From the NCBI GenBank assembly GCA_007618135.1, contig PHFX01000003.1, positions 1 through 64,000 of the forward strand: DNA of 64,000 nt, written 5' to 3'. The notes beneath the pieces are model-generated. The model was not told the origin of the DNA, did not search any database, and was given only the letters and a program-made list of their open reading frames with translations. Position 1 is the stretch's first letter. Each line of letters starts with the position of its first letter. This document shows, in pieces, positions 27,737 to 36,889 of the stretch. A program made the position numbers and the translations under genes. Origin of the DNA: Candidatus Brocadia sp. WS118 (GTDB lineage Bacteria; Planctomycetota; Brocadiia; Brocadiales; Brocadiaceae).

Positions 27737-28384
27737 ATGAAAATCTTGGAATTAAAGACAGAAAAAAGGACGACCAAACGGAGTAAGGCAATTAAAAAAC
27801 TGAGAATGACGGGGAAAATCCCGGCGATATTGTATGGCCATAAACAGGACAATGTTATGCTGTGCATGAAGGAAGACGAATTTACGCGTGTCTTGCATGC
27901 CGGATCAAGGATGCTTTATGTAACTTACGATAATCAGAGGGAGTCTGCGCTTATAAAGGAGATTCAATACGACCCTGTCGTAGACCGTGTGCTTCATGTA
28001 GATTTCTCACGTATTGATTTGGATGAAAGGGTAAAGCTGAGAGTGTCGATAGGGTTAGCCGGCGAGTCCGTCGGGGTAAAAGAGGGTGGCGTACTGACCC
28101 ACGTTATGAAAGATATAGAAATAGAATGCCTTCCGACTTCTATACCAGAAATGATAAAGGTGGACGTATCGGAATTGGGTTTGGGCAAGGCGATACACGT
28201 CAGAGAATTACCGGTGTTGGAAGGTATCCGGTATATATCCGATGCGGAAGCAGTGGTTGTATCCGTGCACCAAATTGTGGAGAAAAAGGCCGTAACTGAA
28301 GAAGAACTCCTGGCCGAACCAGAAGTTATTGCCAAGAAACCAAAAGAAGGAGAAGAAACTGCTGAGGCTGAGAAAAAGGCCTGA
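27737..28384 (+). CDS. rplY: 50S ribosomal protein L25, long (CTC) form
   Basis: L25 binds 5S rRNA in the large subunit. The 215-residue protein has the L25 domain (KIPAILYGHKQDNVMLCM) and the extra C-terminal TL5/CTC beta domain (VSIGLAGESVGVKEGGVLTHV, IECLPTSIPEMIKVDVSEL), ending in an acidic Lys/Glu-rich tail. The ATG at 27737, behind AGAGAG, gives the standard start; the frame extends uselessly to 27701 over the prs stop. Confidence 0.93.
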   Translation: MKILELKTEKRTTKRSKAIKKLRMTGKIPAILYGHKQDNVMLCMKEDEFTRVLHAGSRMLYVTYDNQRESALIKEIQYDPVVDRVLHVDFSRIDLDERVKLRVSIGLAGESVGVKEGGVLTHVMKDIEIECLPTSIPEMIKVDVSELGLGKAIHVRELPVLEGIRYISDAEAVVVSVHQIVEKKAVTEEELLAEPEVIAKKPKEGEETAEAEKKA

Positions 28385-28398
28385 CATGGTATGGTTGA

Positions 28399-28953
28399 AT
28401 GAAGATTATCGTTGGCTTGGGTAATCCCGGGGAAAAGTATTTGAAGACAAGACATAATTTTGGTTTTATGGTAATAGACCGGCTTGCATGGCAGCTTGAA
28501 ACAGGGTGTTGTCAGAGAAAATTTCAGTCTTTCTTTTGTAAAAAGACCGTGGGAACAGAAGAAGTTGCCTTGCTAAAACCGCAGACGTTTATGAATGTGA
28601 GTGGTGTTGCGGTAAAAGAAGCTTTGGCTCTTTATAAGTGCACGCTGCAAGAACTCATGGTTGTGTGCGATGACCTTGATTTGCCGCTCGGGAAAATACG
28701 GGTCAGACGGAACGGCGGTTGTGGCGGGCATCGTGGTCTGGAATCCATTGCTAACCTCCTTGGGACTACGGATTTTCCCCGGTTAAGAATTGGGATAGGT
28801 CGTCCTCTTGCAGGAGAACCAGGCAAGTATGTTCTTTCCCCGTTTTCCGGAGATGAAGAATCCGGGGCGCAAGAATCCGTTGAAAAGGCTTGTCAGGTTT
28901 TGAAAACGTGGATTTTTGAGGGGATTGAGGCATGCATGAACAAATTTAATTAA
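28399..28953 (+). CDS. pth: Peptidyl-tRNA hydrolase
   Basis: Pth releases peptides from prematurely dropped peptidyl-tRNA. 184 residues with the conserved N-terminus KIIVGLGNPGEKYLKTRHNF (catalytic His at residue 20), PQTFMNVSG (substrate Asn), VVCDDLDLPLGKIRVR and GCGGHRGLESIA. Full length, 14 bases after rplY. Confidence 0.95.
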   Translation: MKIIVGLGNPGEKYLKTRHNFGFMVIDRLAWQLETGCCQRKFQSFFCKKTVGTEEVALLKPQTFMNVSGVAVKEALALYKCTLQELMVVCDDLDLPLGKIRVRRNGGCGGHRGLESIANLLGTTDFPRLRIGIGRPLAGEPGKYVLSPFSGDEESGAQESVEKACQVLKTWIFEGIEACMNKFN

Positions 28954-29030
28954 CCAGTCCTGTATGCCATTCACAAAGAGATAAGAGAATTTGTATTTAA
29001 GGAACACTTTAACCGTAGGAGGAAAAGAAT

Positions 29031-29447
29031 TTGAGGATGTATGAAGGGTTGTTTTTACTCGATAATGCACATGCCAGCCTGGAGTGGGATACTGTGGTCA
29101 AGCATATCCATGATATCCTGCAAAAGAACGGGGCTGAAATCCTGAAAACAGAAAAATGGGGTGAAAAAAAATTGGCATATAAGATTAAGGGACATAAGCG
29201 AGGCACCTATCTATTGATTCATTTTAATGCTAAATATTCAGCTATTCCGGCAATTAAAAGGGATTTCCAGCTTTCGGATTATATCGTTCGTTCTTTGATC
29301 GTAAAAGACGATAAGATTGAGGAATTATCCCAACTGGACACGGCAGCAGGGATGGCGGGAAAAAATGTCGATAAGATACCTGAAACTGCTGAGAAGGAAT
29401 TATTGGAAGAAAGCGATGTGTCCCGTAAGACTGCGGATACCGTATAG
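29031..29447 (+). CDS. rpsF: 30S ribosomal protein S6
   Basis: S6 binds the 16S rRNA central domain with S18. 138 residues with the S6 fold pattern (YEGLFLLDNA, WGEKKLAYKIKGHKRGTYLLI, SDYIVRSLIV) and an acidic C-terminal tail. TTG at 29031 is preferred over ATG at 29037 because AGGAGG (29017-29022) is spaced 8 bases from the TTG. First of the rpsF-ssb-rpsR-rplI group. Confidence 0.93.
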   Translation: MRMYEGLFLLDNAHASLEWDTVVKHIHDILQKNGAEILKTEKWGEKKLAYKIKGHKRGTYLLIHFNAKYSAIPAIKRDFQLSDYIVRSLIVKDDKIEELSQLDTAAGMAGKNVDKIPETAEKELLEESDVSRKTADTV

Positions 29448-29555
29448 AATTCCATAGACATATGCCGTACTTATGGGTTTACAAAGGAAAGCGGAAAGTT
29501 TATAAAATACCGACACAGGATTTGTTTCTATAAGCTTTTTCAAAAGGAGCAGGGT

Positions 29556-29996
29556 ATGGCGAGTCTGAATAAAGTATTTCTTATGGGAAATCTCACCCGA
29601 GATCCGGAGCTGAGATATACACCGGCAGGACTGGCAGTAGCAAGTTTTGGGATTGCAATCAACAGGGCTTGGACTGCGAAAACTGGTGAACAGAAAGAGG
29701 AAGTGTGTTATGTTGACATTAATATTTTCGGACGCAGGGCTGAGGTTATCGGAGAATATTTTAGTAAAGGAAATCCGATTTTTATTGAAGGGCGTTTGCA
29801 ATTTAATCAATGGGAAACCAAGGATGGACAAAAGCGGAGTACTCTTCGTGTCGTTGCCGATAATTTCCAATTTATCGGCGGAGCGGCTAAGCGTCCTGCG
29901 GGCGAAGCAGGCGCATCTTTGAAAGAGGGCAACCAGCCGGAAGGAATGCCTGAAGATGTTCATCTTGATATTAATAACGAAGAGATACCATTTTAA
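29556..29996 (+). CDS. ssb: Single-stranded DNA-binding protein
   Basis: Ssb coats single-stranded DNA in replication and repair. 146 residues: an OB-fold (NKVFLMGNLTRDPELRYTP, VCYVDINIFGRRAEV, IFIEGRLQFNQWETKDGQK) and the conserved acidic tip (INNEEIPF) that recruits partner proteins. Placed between rpsF and rpsR, the standard bacterial order. Confidence 0.95.
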   Translation: MASLNKVFLMGNLTRDPELRYTPAGLAVASFGIAINRAWTAKTGEQKEEVCYVDINIFGRRAEVIGEYFSKGNPIFIEGRLQFNQWETKDGQKRSTLRVVADNFQFIGGAAKRPAGEAGASLKEGNQPEGMPEDVHLDINNEEIPF

Positions 29997-30031
29997 CGTG
30001 TTTTGTGGGATTTTTTATAAGGGTAAAAGAC

Positions 30032-30253
30032 ATGACAAAAAGAAGGTTTAATAAAACAAGCAAATGTCGGTTTTGCAGGATGGGAGTGGGCGAGGTAGAT
30101 TATAAAGACACGCAAAATTTACCAAAACTTACGACATCGCAGGGGAAACTTTTTTCGAGAAAACGTTCAGGAAACTGCGCCCGGCACCAGCATTCCGTGA
30201 AGGTATCTATTAAAAGGGCGAGATTTATGGCATTGCTTCCATATGTGACGTAA
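30032..30253 (+). CDS. rpsR: 30S ribosomal protein S18
   Basis: 73 residues from the ATG at 30032 (MTKRRFNKTSKCRFC); the frame extends upstream without S18 character. The protein keeps the zinc-ligand cysteines of the C-plus type (CRFC and NCARHQ), and the S18 core VDYKDTQNLPKLTT and RARFMALLPY. Co-encoded with its binding partner S6. Confidence 0.93.
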   Translation: MTKRRFNKTSKCRFCRMGVGEVDYKDTQNLPKLTTSQGKLFSRKRSGNCARHQHSVKVSIKRARFMALLPYVT

Positions 30254-30266
30254 GGAGGAGATAATC

Positions 30267-30734
30267 ATGGAATTGTTGCTGAAGAAAAATGTAGATAAGC
30301 TTGGCAGGATTGGCGATATTGTAAAAGTAAAAGAAGGATATGCAAGAAATTATTTGTTGCCAAAAGGGTTGGCGACAAGTGTTTCTCCTGCTAATGTAAA
30401 GCAGATAGAAAAAGAAAAGATCAGGATGGAGTTGCAGCTAAAGGAAGAAAGAGAGAAATTAGAGGGGATATTAGAAAGAATTTCTACAGCTTCCTGCACC
30501 ATTCTTGCGAAGGCAAACGAAGAAGGCAGGCTCTTTGGCTCTGTTGCCGCAGTTCAAATTGCGGATGCTTTGGCAAAGGAAGGATATCCGGTCAATCATG
30601 AGATGGTAAAACTCGATAGCCCAATAAAAGTATGCGGTGATTTTGATGTGACAATTGCTCTCAGCCTTGAATTACAGACGAAGTGCAAAGTATCAGTAGT
30701 AAAAGAGGATACGGGTCAGCCGGAAAACAACTAG
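30267..30734 (+). CDS. rplI: 50S ribosomal protein L9
   Basis: 155 residues with the L9 N-terminal RNA-binding domain (NVDKLGRIGDIVKVKEGYAR and NYLLPKGLA) and the long helix leading to the C-terminal domain (NEEGRLFGSVAAVQIADAL). Preceded by AAGGAGGAG; immediately downstream of rpsR and 20 bases before dnaB. Confidence 0.95.
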   Translation: MELLLKKNVDKLGRIGDIVKVKEGYARNYLLPKGLATSVSPANVKQIEKEKIRMELQLKEEREKLEGILERISTASCTILAKANEEGRLFGSVAAVQIADALAKEGYPVNHEMVKLDSPIKVCGDFDVTIALSLELQTKCKVSVVKEDTGQPENN

Positions 30735-30754
30735 TGTATTGTTGAGGAAGTAGC

Positions 30755-32092
30755 ATGGTTGTCGAGTCTATACTTGAACGCACATTGCCTCAAAGTATTG
30801 AAGCAGAAATGAGTGTTTTGGGGGCAATGCTCCTGGATAACGAGGTTATAAGCCTGGTTATCCCTATACTCAATAAGAACAGTTTTTACAAAACAGCGCA
30901 TCAGGAATTATACCAGACTATCATAGAGGTCTATGATAAGGGACACATGGTTGATTTGGTCGTCCTGAGGGAAGAGCTGAAAAAGCGTTCATTGCTGGAA
31001 AAAGTTGGTGGTATAGAATACTTGATGGAACTGGAAGAGGCAGTTCCCACGATAGGAAACGTAGAATTTTACGCAAATATTGTACGTGAAAAAGCGATAA
31101 AAAGGAATCTGATCGAGGTCGCATCTGGCATACAAAAACAAGCATTTGATGAGTCCTGTGACACCGGGCAACTGCTTGATAGTTCTGAAAGGGCGATCTT
31201 CGACATTACCCAAAAGAAATTTCATGCCGCATCTTCAAAGCTAAACGAAATCCTGAAAGAAACGTTTAGCCGTATTGAAAATCTTCATGATAGGCAAAAC
31301 AGATTAACGGGATTATCAACCGGTTTTTATGATTTGGATGACCTTACCTGTGGCTTGCAGGCGTCTGAGCTCATTATCGTTGCAGCCAGACCGAGTATGG
31401 GGAAAACAAGCCTTGCCCTGAATATTCTTGAACACGCAGGGGTAATAGATAAAAAGCCAGTTGTGCTGTTTTCCTTAGAAATGTCAGCACAGCAAGTGGC
31501 GCAGAATATGCTTTGTTCTCATGCACGGATAGATGCACATAAGCTTAGGAAAGGTTTTTTAGAGGATAAACAATGGAGCGATCTTTCTTACGGGCTTGGA
31601 TCGCTTTCCGAGGCGCCAATTTTTATTGACGACACCCCAGGTCTTTCCGTATTAGAAATACGTGCAAAGGCGCGGAGATTAAAAGCTCAGTATAATGTCC
31701 AATTAATTGCAGTAGATTATTTACAATTAATGGAAGCTCCGCGCGCTGAAAACCGGCAGCAAGAGATATCGGTAATTTCTCGTGGTTTAAAGTCCCTTGC
31801 TCGGGAGTTGTCGATACCGGTAATTGTTGTATCACAGCTGAATAGGTCTGTAGAGTCCAGAGAAGGACACCGGCCCAGGATGTCCGACCTCCGCGAATCG
31901 GGGTCCATCGAGCAAGATGCTGATGTTGTTATCCTTTTGCACCGGGAGGATTATTATGATCCTGAAAGAAAGGATGGAACGGCAGAACTCATTATTGCCA
32001 AACAGCGGAACGGACCTATAGGGGTGATAAAATTAGCGTTTCTTTCCCAATACATGCGCTTTGAGAATTTAGCCTCTGTAGGTAACAAATGA
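30755..32092 (+). CDS. dnaB: Replicative DNA helicase
   Basis: DnaB is the hexameric 5'-3' fork helicase. 445 residues: an N-terminal primase-interacting domain (LPQSIEAEMSVLGAMLLDN) and a RecA-like motor with Walker A (AARPSMGKTSLALNI, about residue 211), Walker B (LIAVDYLQLM) and the arginine-finger/loop region (DLRESGSIEQDADVVILLHR). No intein. Its stop overlaps the bamA start (ATGA at 32089-32092), coupling replication and outer-membrane assembly genes. Confidence 0.96.
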   Translation: MVVESILERTLPQSIEAEMSVLGAMLLDNEVISLVIPILNKNSFYKTAHQELYQTIIEVYDKGHMVDLVVLREELKKRSLLEKVGGIEYLMELEEAVPTIGNVEFYANIVREKAIKRNLIEVASGIQKQAFDESCDTGQLLDSSERAIFDITQKKFHAASSKLNEILKETFSRIENLHDRQNRLTGLSTGFYDLDDLTCGLQASELIIVAARPSMGKTSLALNILEHAGVIDKKPVVLFSLEMSAQQVAQNMLCSHARIDAHKLRKGFLEDKQWSDLSYGLGSLSEAPIFIDDTPGLSVLEIRAKARRLKAQYNVQLIAVDYLQLMEAPRAENRQQEISVISRGLKSLARELSIPVIVVSQLNRSVESREGHRPRMSDLRESGSIEQDADVVILLHREDYYDPERKDGTAELIIAKQRNGPIGVIKLAFLSQYMRFENLASVGNK

Positions 32093-34476
32093 AGTTTTAC
32101 AGAGCTTTATTACAAGCAACGAGTTTAATCGGAGTGCTTGTTATAATTCTGTGTGTGGGATATAAAGAGATATTTTGCGCTGAAACTCAGGAAAAGGCGG
32201 CGCAAATTATTAAAAAAATTGAGATCAGAGGAGCGCAACGGATCAGTCCCACGGCAATAAAGAGCAGCATCCGGGTGAAGGAAGGCGATCGCTATAATCC
32301 ATTAGCCGTAAGCCAGGATGTTGACGCGATCTGGTCGCTGGGATTCTTTGATAATATTGAGGTGGAACTTGAAGAGCTCAGAGACGGATTGAAGCTCATA
32401 TTTGTTGTAACTGAGCGGGCGGTCATTGACGAAATACAATTTGCCGGGAATAAAAAGATCAAGACCAAGAAACTGGAAAAACAAATCGAGGTAAAAAAAG
32501 GGGATTACTTAAAACATTACCTGCTGAAATTGGATGAAGATAAAATTAAGGAACTGTACATAAAAAAGTGTTTCAACCGGGTGCAGGTGCACGCTGAGAG
32601 TAAAGACATCGATGGGAAAAACGTGGTCATATTTAACATTGACGAGGGTCCTAAGATTCGCATTTCCAAAATAGCGTTTGAGGGAAATACCGGCTTCAAG
32701 CGAAGAAAGCTTTTGAAACAGATGGAAACCAGGCAAAAGCGGTTTCCTGCATTTATCTTTCCGGGCAGATTCGATGCTAAAAAGTTTGAAGCAGACGTAG
32801 AAAAGGTAAAAGAATTTTACATGAATAACGGATGGCTGGATGTTGATGTCGGGTGGGACATAACATATGGGGATGACAATGCGAAGATGTACATTACCCT
32901 TCATGTAAAAGAGGGAGAAAGATATTCAGTAGAAAACTTAAAGATAGAAGGCGCTGCTTTATTTACCGATGAGGAATTAAAAGGAAAATTGAAATTACAA
33001 GAAGGAGGCCCTTTCTTTCTAGACGCGGTAGAGAAGGATACCTATCAACTCCGGTTAATGTACGGAGAACAAGGGTATATTACCACCGTTGTCAAAGAAA
33101 AGCACACGTTTAGTTCAGAAGGGGCACGGGTAAATGTGTTTTTTACTATAGAAGAGAAGGACAGGCATTATATTGAAAAGATCAAGGTAACGGGAAATGA
33201 TAAAACACGAGATAACGTTATCCGCCGGCAGTTAACATTTTATCCCGGAGAAAAATTGGATACCGAAAAGATCCGTGATAGTCAGCGGCGGCTTACCAAT
33301 ACAGGGTATTTTGATATGGAGTCAGGAATGCCCGCCGGAATTAATTTTGAACAAGGTTCTGAGCCAGACAAGCAAAACATTGTGGTAGACGTAAAAGAAG
33401 GGCGAACGGGCATGCTGCGGTTCGGTGGAGGTTTTGGAGCAAATGTCGGAGTGTTCGGGGATGTTTCCTATACCGACAGAAACTTTGACGTCACGGATTT
33501 ACCAAAAAGCTGGGATGATTTTTTACAGGGTAATGCCTTCCGCGGCGCCGGTGAGATATTAACGTTACGGTTTAGTCCCGGTTTTGAGAGGACAGAGATC
33601 ATGTTGTCTTTGACAAATCCATCCGTATTCGATTCCCCTTACAGCGCAGGGGTAAGTTTGTTTGACTATCTTCGGTGGTATCGGGAGTATGAACAACAGG
33701 ACCTCGGTTCAAGGGTTTCTGTGGGAAGGGAGCTGCAGAGAGATTTTTTTGTAAGATTAAGTCCTGAATTTAATATCATTGACATTTCAAAACGTGATGG
33801 TGAAGATGATGAAGACGTACCCCAGGATGTCCTGGATGCAGAAGGCAGCTATTTGAAAGCCGGTGTTACGTTGTCGGCAAATATAAACAAAACCGACAAC
33901 TTCTTTGCACCAACAAAAGGGTACCAGGGAGAATCGTCCATAGAAGTTGCAGGTTTGGATGTGGATATTGCGAAATATAAATTTCAGGCAACAAAATTTC
34001 ATACCCTCTTTGAATTTCCCAAATGGGGCAAACATGTGCTCGCTTACGGTGGCACCTTTGGCATTGCAGAGTCAACTTCAGGGGAAGAGGTTCCTATATT
34101 TGAAAGGTACTACGCCGGTGGTTACAGCTCAATTCGTGGGTTCCGGTTTAGAGGTGTATCTCCGGTTGATGAGAAAACCGGTGATCAGATTGGCGGAGAT
34201 GTACTAATTTTAATGAATACAGAATACCTTATTCCCATTTATAAGGATATGATTCGCGCGGCGATCTTTGTTGATAGTGGAAAGGCTGACGAAAGCGTTA
34301 GCGATATTAATTTTGATCGGTTTAGGCTATCTTCGGGTTTTGGATTGAGATTGAGTGTTCCTTTTCTTGGCCGCTCTACAATATCAATTGATTACGGTAT
34401 TCCCATTATAAAAAAGGATGAGGATGAGACTGAGGCATTTTCGTTTAATTTTGGAGGAGGAGGTAGTAGCTTTTAA
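32089..34476 (+). CDS. bamA: Outer-membrane protein assembly factor BamA
   Basis: BamA inserts beta-barrel proteins into the outer membrane. 795 residues: a signal segment (to about residue 30, ending IFCAETQ), five POTRA domains (starting KIEIRGAQRISPTAIKSSI, last one IEKIKVTGNDKTRDNVIRRQL) and a C-terminal 16-strand barrel with the family's lid motif VRGF equivalent (SIRGFRFRGVSP) and a terminal aromatic pattern (FSFNFGGGGSSF). A real outer membrane is implied. Followed after 2 bases by the OmpH/Skp gene. Confidence 0.95.
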   Translation: MKFYRALLQATSLIGVLVIILCVGYKEIFCAETQEKAAQIIKKIEIRGAQRISPTAIKSSIRVKEGDRYNPLAVSQDVDAIWSLGFFDNIEVELEELRDGLKLIFVVTERAVIDEIQFAGNKKIKTKKLEKQIEVKKGDYLKHYLLKLDEDKIKELYIKKCFNRVQVHAESKDIDGKNVVIFNIDEGPKIRISKIAFEGNTGFKRRKLLKQMETRQKRFPAFIFPGRFDAKKFEADVEKVKEFYMNNGWLDVDVGWDITYGDDNAKMYITLHVKEGERYSVENLKIEGAALFTDEELKGKLKLQEGGPFFLDAVEKDTYQLRLMYGEQGYITTVVKEKHTFSSEGARVNVFFTIEEKDRHYIEKIKVTGNDKTRDNVIRRQLTFYPGEKLDTEKIRDSQRRLTNTGYFDMESGMPAGINFEQGSEPDKQNIVVDVKEGRTGMLRFGGGFGANVGVFGDVSYTDRNFDVTDLPKSWDDFLQGNAFRGAGEILTLRFSPGFERTEIMLSLTNPSVFDSPYSAGVSLFDYLRWYREYEQQDLGSRVSVGRELQRDFFVRLSPEFNIIDISKRDGEDDEDVPQDVLDAEGSYLKAGVTLSANINKTDNFFAPTKGYQGESSIEVAGLDVDIAKYKFQATKFHTLFEFPKWGKHVLAYGGTFGIAESTSGEEVPIFERYYAGGYSSIRGFRFRGVSPVDEKTGDQIGGDVLILMNTEYLIPIYKDMIRAAIFVDSGKADESVSDINFDRFRLSSGFGLRLSVPFLGRSTISIDYGIPIIKKDEDETEAFSFNFGGGGSSF

Positions 34477-34478
34477 TT

Positions 34479-35138
34479 ATGAAAACAGCAAAAACGGTTA
34501 AGAACAATAGAAAAATGAAAACAGTTGTTTTTTGTGTCGTGGCAATTTTTGTATGCTTGTCTCTGGGGTTGTTGAATACGATTCAGGCAAAAGAACCAGC
34601 AGGGGCGATAGTTTCGCCGTCGAAAGGGTTAAAGGTAGGGGTTGTTGATTTAAATACGGTATTTGAAAAGTATGAGAAGAGGAAGGTTTTTGATGCCCAG
34701 TTAAAAGAGCAGGAAAAGCAATGCCAAAAAAATATCACTGACAGAAAGAAGGAACTGGTGAGCCTCAGTGAGAAGATACAATTGTTGGATCTGGGGAGTG
34801 AGGCCAGAAAAAAAGACGAAGAGACCTTCGAAAAAAAGAGCATGGAGCTGGAATCGTATGCGAAGTTTGCAGAAAAGAGCCTTACGAAGAAGTATAAGGA
34901 TTATTTCGAAAATCTCTATACGGAAGTCTGCAAGGAAGTAGAAGATATTGGCAAACGGGAACAATATGATCTGATTATTAAGAAAGAAGAGCCGGAGTTG
35001 CAGAGTAGCGGGATTTCTGAACTACAGTTCAAGGTCGGAATCAAAACCGTTCTGTATAATTCTGATTCAGTTGATATTACCAACCGGGTAATTGATACCT
35101 TGAACAAGCGATTTTCAGAAGGAACCAAGGGAAAGTAG
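34479..35138 (+). CDS. OmpH/Skp-family periplasmic chaperone
   Basis: 219 residues: a signal/anchor segment (FCVVAIFVCLSLGLLNTI), then KVGVVDLNTVFEKYEKRKVFDAQ, the hallmark beta-strand/helix start of OmpH (Skp), and a long charged coiled coil forming the jellyfish tentacles. Skp holds unfolded outer-membrane proteins on the way to BamA, which agrees with its position between bamA and lpxC. Somewhat longer than the roughly 160-residue E. coli protein, with an additional C-terminal segment. Confidence 0.87.
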   Translation: MKTAKTVKNNRKMKTVVFCVVAIFVCLSLGLLNTIQAKEPAGAIVSPSKGLKVGVVDLNTVFEKYEKRKVFDAQLKEQEKQCQKNITDRKKELVSLSEKIQLLDLGSEARKKDEETFEKKSMELESYAKFAEKSLTKKYKDYFENLYTEVCKEVEDIGKREQYDLIIKKEEPELQSSGISELQFKVGIKTVLYNSDSVDITNRVIDTLNKRFSEGTKGK

Positions 35139-35141
35139 TTT

Positions 35142-35996
35142 GTGGTCCGTACACAAAAAACAATCGGGCAAGAAATCGGGTGCTCTGGGATTGGGATGTT
35201 TCGGGGAGGAAATACGACACTCCATTTCAAGCCTGTACCGTTAAACGGTGGCATATCATTTGTCCGCGTTGATTTGCCAAATCGACCAAAGATTCCTGCT
35301 CATGTTCACTCTCTATCAAGCAATTACCGGCGTATCTTTCTCAAACACAAGGACGCCGAGGTTGAGTGCATAGAGCATCTTATGGCAGCCCTGGCGGGGC
35401 TGGGGATTGACAATATCGAGATTGAAATCAACGGCAGAGAAGTTCCTGCGGGAGACGGGAGTGCGCGTCTTTTTGTTGATATTTTGAAAAAAGCGGGGGT
35501 TGTTGACCTGGGGGGTGCGCAGAAGGTATTTGTCGTCAAACAATCAATAGCGGTTGAGAGCGGAAATGCAAGCATTCTGGCAGTTCCTTGTGAAAAAGGA
35601 TTGGAGTTGTCGTATACGCTGGATTTCAATGGGTCTTTTCTCCAGCAGCAAACGTATGATATCGAGCTTACAGAAGAGAGCTTTTGCAGGGAAATTGCAC
35701 CGGCAAGGACGTTTGGGCTAAGCACGTATATTGAAGAGTTCAGGCAGCTTGGCTTGGGAAAAGGGGTTACTGATGATAACAGTATCATCGTGCATGAAGA
35801 CGGAACGATGACAAAACCAATTTCTATGAAACCCGCAGAATTACGATTTCCCAACGAACTGGTAAGACACAAAATCTTGGATCTGATAGGTGACCTTTAT
35901 TTGGCCAATGTCATTATACAAGGACGTATCATTGCTATAAGGTCCGGGCATTCGCTGAATGTTCAGTTAGCAGAAAAGATCGTAAGCAGTATATGA
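35142..35996 (+). CDS. lpxC: UDP-3-O-acyl-N-acetylglucosamine deacetylase
   Basis: LpxC catalyses the committed, zinc-dependent step of lipid A synthesis. 284 residues with the motif VECIEHLMAALAGLGIDN (zinc His), NGREVPAGDGSARLFVD, ARTFGLSTYIEE and LVRHKILDLIGDLYL (zinc His/Asp and catalytic residues). The start is GTG at 35142, three bases after the ompH stop. It indicates lipid A production. Confidence 0.95.
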   Translation: MVRTQKTIGQEIGCSGIGMFRGGNTTLHFKPVPLNGGISFVRVDLPNRPKIPAHVHSLSSNYRRIFLKHKDAEVECIEHLMAALAGLGIDNIEIEINGREVPAGDGSARLFVDILKKAGVVDLGGAQKVFVVKQSIAVESGNASILAVPCEKGLELSYTLDFNGSFLQQQTYDIELTEESFCREIAPARTFGLSTYIEEFRQLGLGKGVTDDNSIIVHEDGTMTKPISMKPAELRFPNELVRHKILDLIGDLYLANVIIQGRIIAIRSGHSLNVQLAEKIVSSI

Positions 35997-36068
35997 CTCG
36001 AAAAAGTCATTGCAGGCATGATATGGGTATAAAAATGTTGGAAACATGCAGAAAAAAGGGGAGACAGG

Positions 36069-36887
36069 TTGAAGATTCATAGATTGGCTATTGTACACCC
36101 CGATGCTGTTTTAGGCAAAGAGGTTGAAGTTGGTCCTTATAGCATAATTGATGAGGATGTTACGCTTGGAGATGGGACTATGATAAAAAACAACGTTACT
36201 GTAACCGGTAACACTATCATAGGAAAAAATAATATCATTCACCCAAATGCTGTTTTGGGAGCCGAACCGCAGGATCTTAAATATCGTGGCGAGCAGACTT
36301 TTCTTATCATGGGAGATAACAATGTGGTGAGGGAAGGCGTAACCATAAATAAAGGCACGGCAGGCGGTGGAGAAAAAACGGTAATCGGCGATAATAATTT
36401 TTTTATGGCTTATTCACATGTCGCTCATGATTGCATTATCGAAGACAATGTTCTTTTGGCAAATGGAGTGCTTTTGGGCGGACATGTTGTGGTAGAAAGG
36501 TGCGCCAAGCTGATGGGGCTTGTGGGCATACAACCTTTCGTAACCATTGGTCGATATGCATATGTCGGAGGCCATACCCGCATTGTTCAGGACGTCCCAC
36601 CGTATGTGATTATCGAAGGTCATCCTGCAAAGATACGCCAGGTAAACGTCATTGGATTAGAGAGGGAAGGGTTTTCAAAAGTGCAAATTAACGAAATCAA
36701 AGAGGCCTTTCGCAAAGTATTTCGTTCAGACGGATTGAATAAGAGCCAGATCCTGGAAACATTGGAAAAAAAAGAAAACATTTCTCCAGAGGTCAGGTAT
36801 CTGGTTGCCTTCCTGAAAAATATTGATAAAGGTAAGTTTGGAAGGTACCGGGAATCTTTGCGATATTTGACGGTAACGGCGACTTAA
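36069..36887 (+). CDS. lpxA: Acyl-ACP--UDP-N-acetylglucosamine O-acyltransferase
   Basis: LpxA adds the first acyl chain in lipid A synthesis. 272 residues of left-handed beta-helix hexapeptide repeats (VGPYSIIDEDVTLGDGTMI, NNIIHPNAVLGAEPQDLKY) with the catalytic His in FMAYSHVAHDC, and a helical C-terminus. Starts at TTG (36069) behind GGGGAGA. fabZ, often between lpxC and lpxA, is absent, and the next gene is a Gfo/Idh oxidoreductase, as in the branch that works with 3-amino sugar precursors. Confidence 0.93.
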   Translation: MKIHRLAIVHPDAVLGKEVEVGPYSIIDEDVTLGDGTMIKNNVTVTGNTIIGKNNIIHPNAVLGAEPQDLKYRGEQTFLIMGDNNVVREGVTINKGTAGGGEKTVIGDNNFFMAYSHVAHDCIIEDNVLLANGVLLGGHVVVERCAKLMGLVGIQPFVTIGRYAYVGGHTRIVQDVPPYVIIEGHPAKIRQVNVIGLEREGFSKVQINEIKEAFRKVFRSDGLNKSQILETLEKKENISPEVRYLVAFLKNIDKGKFGRYRESLRYLTVTAT

Positions 36888-36889
36888 TT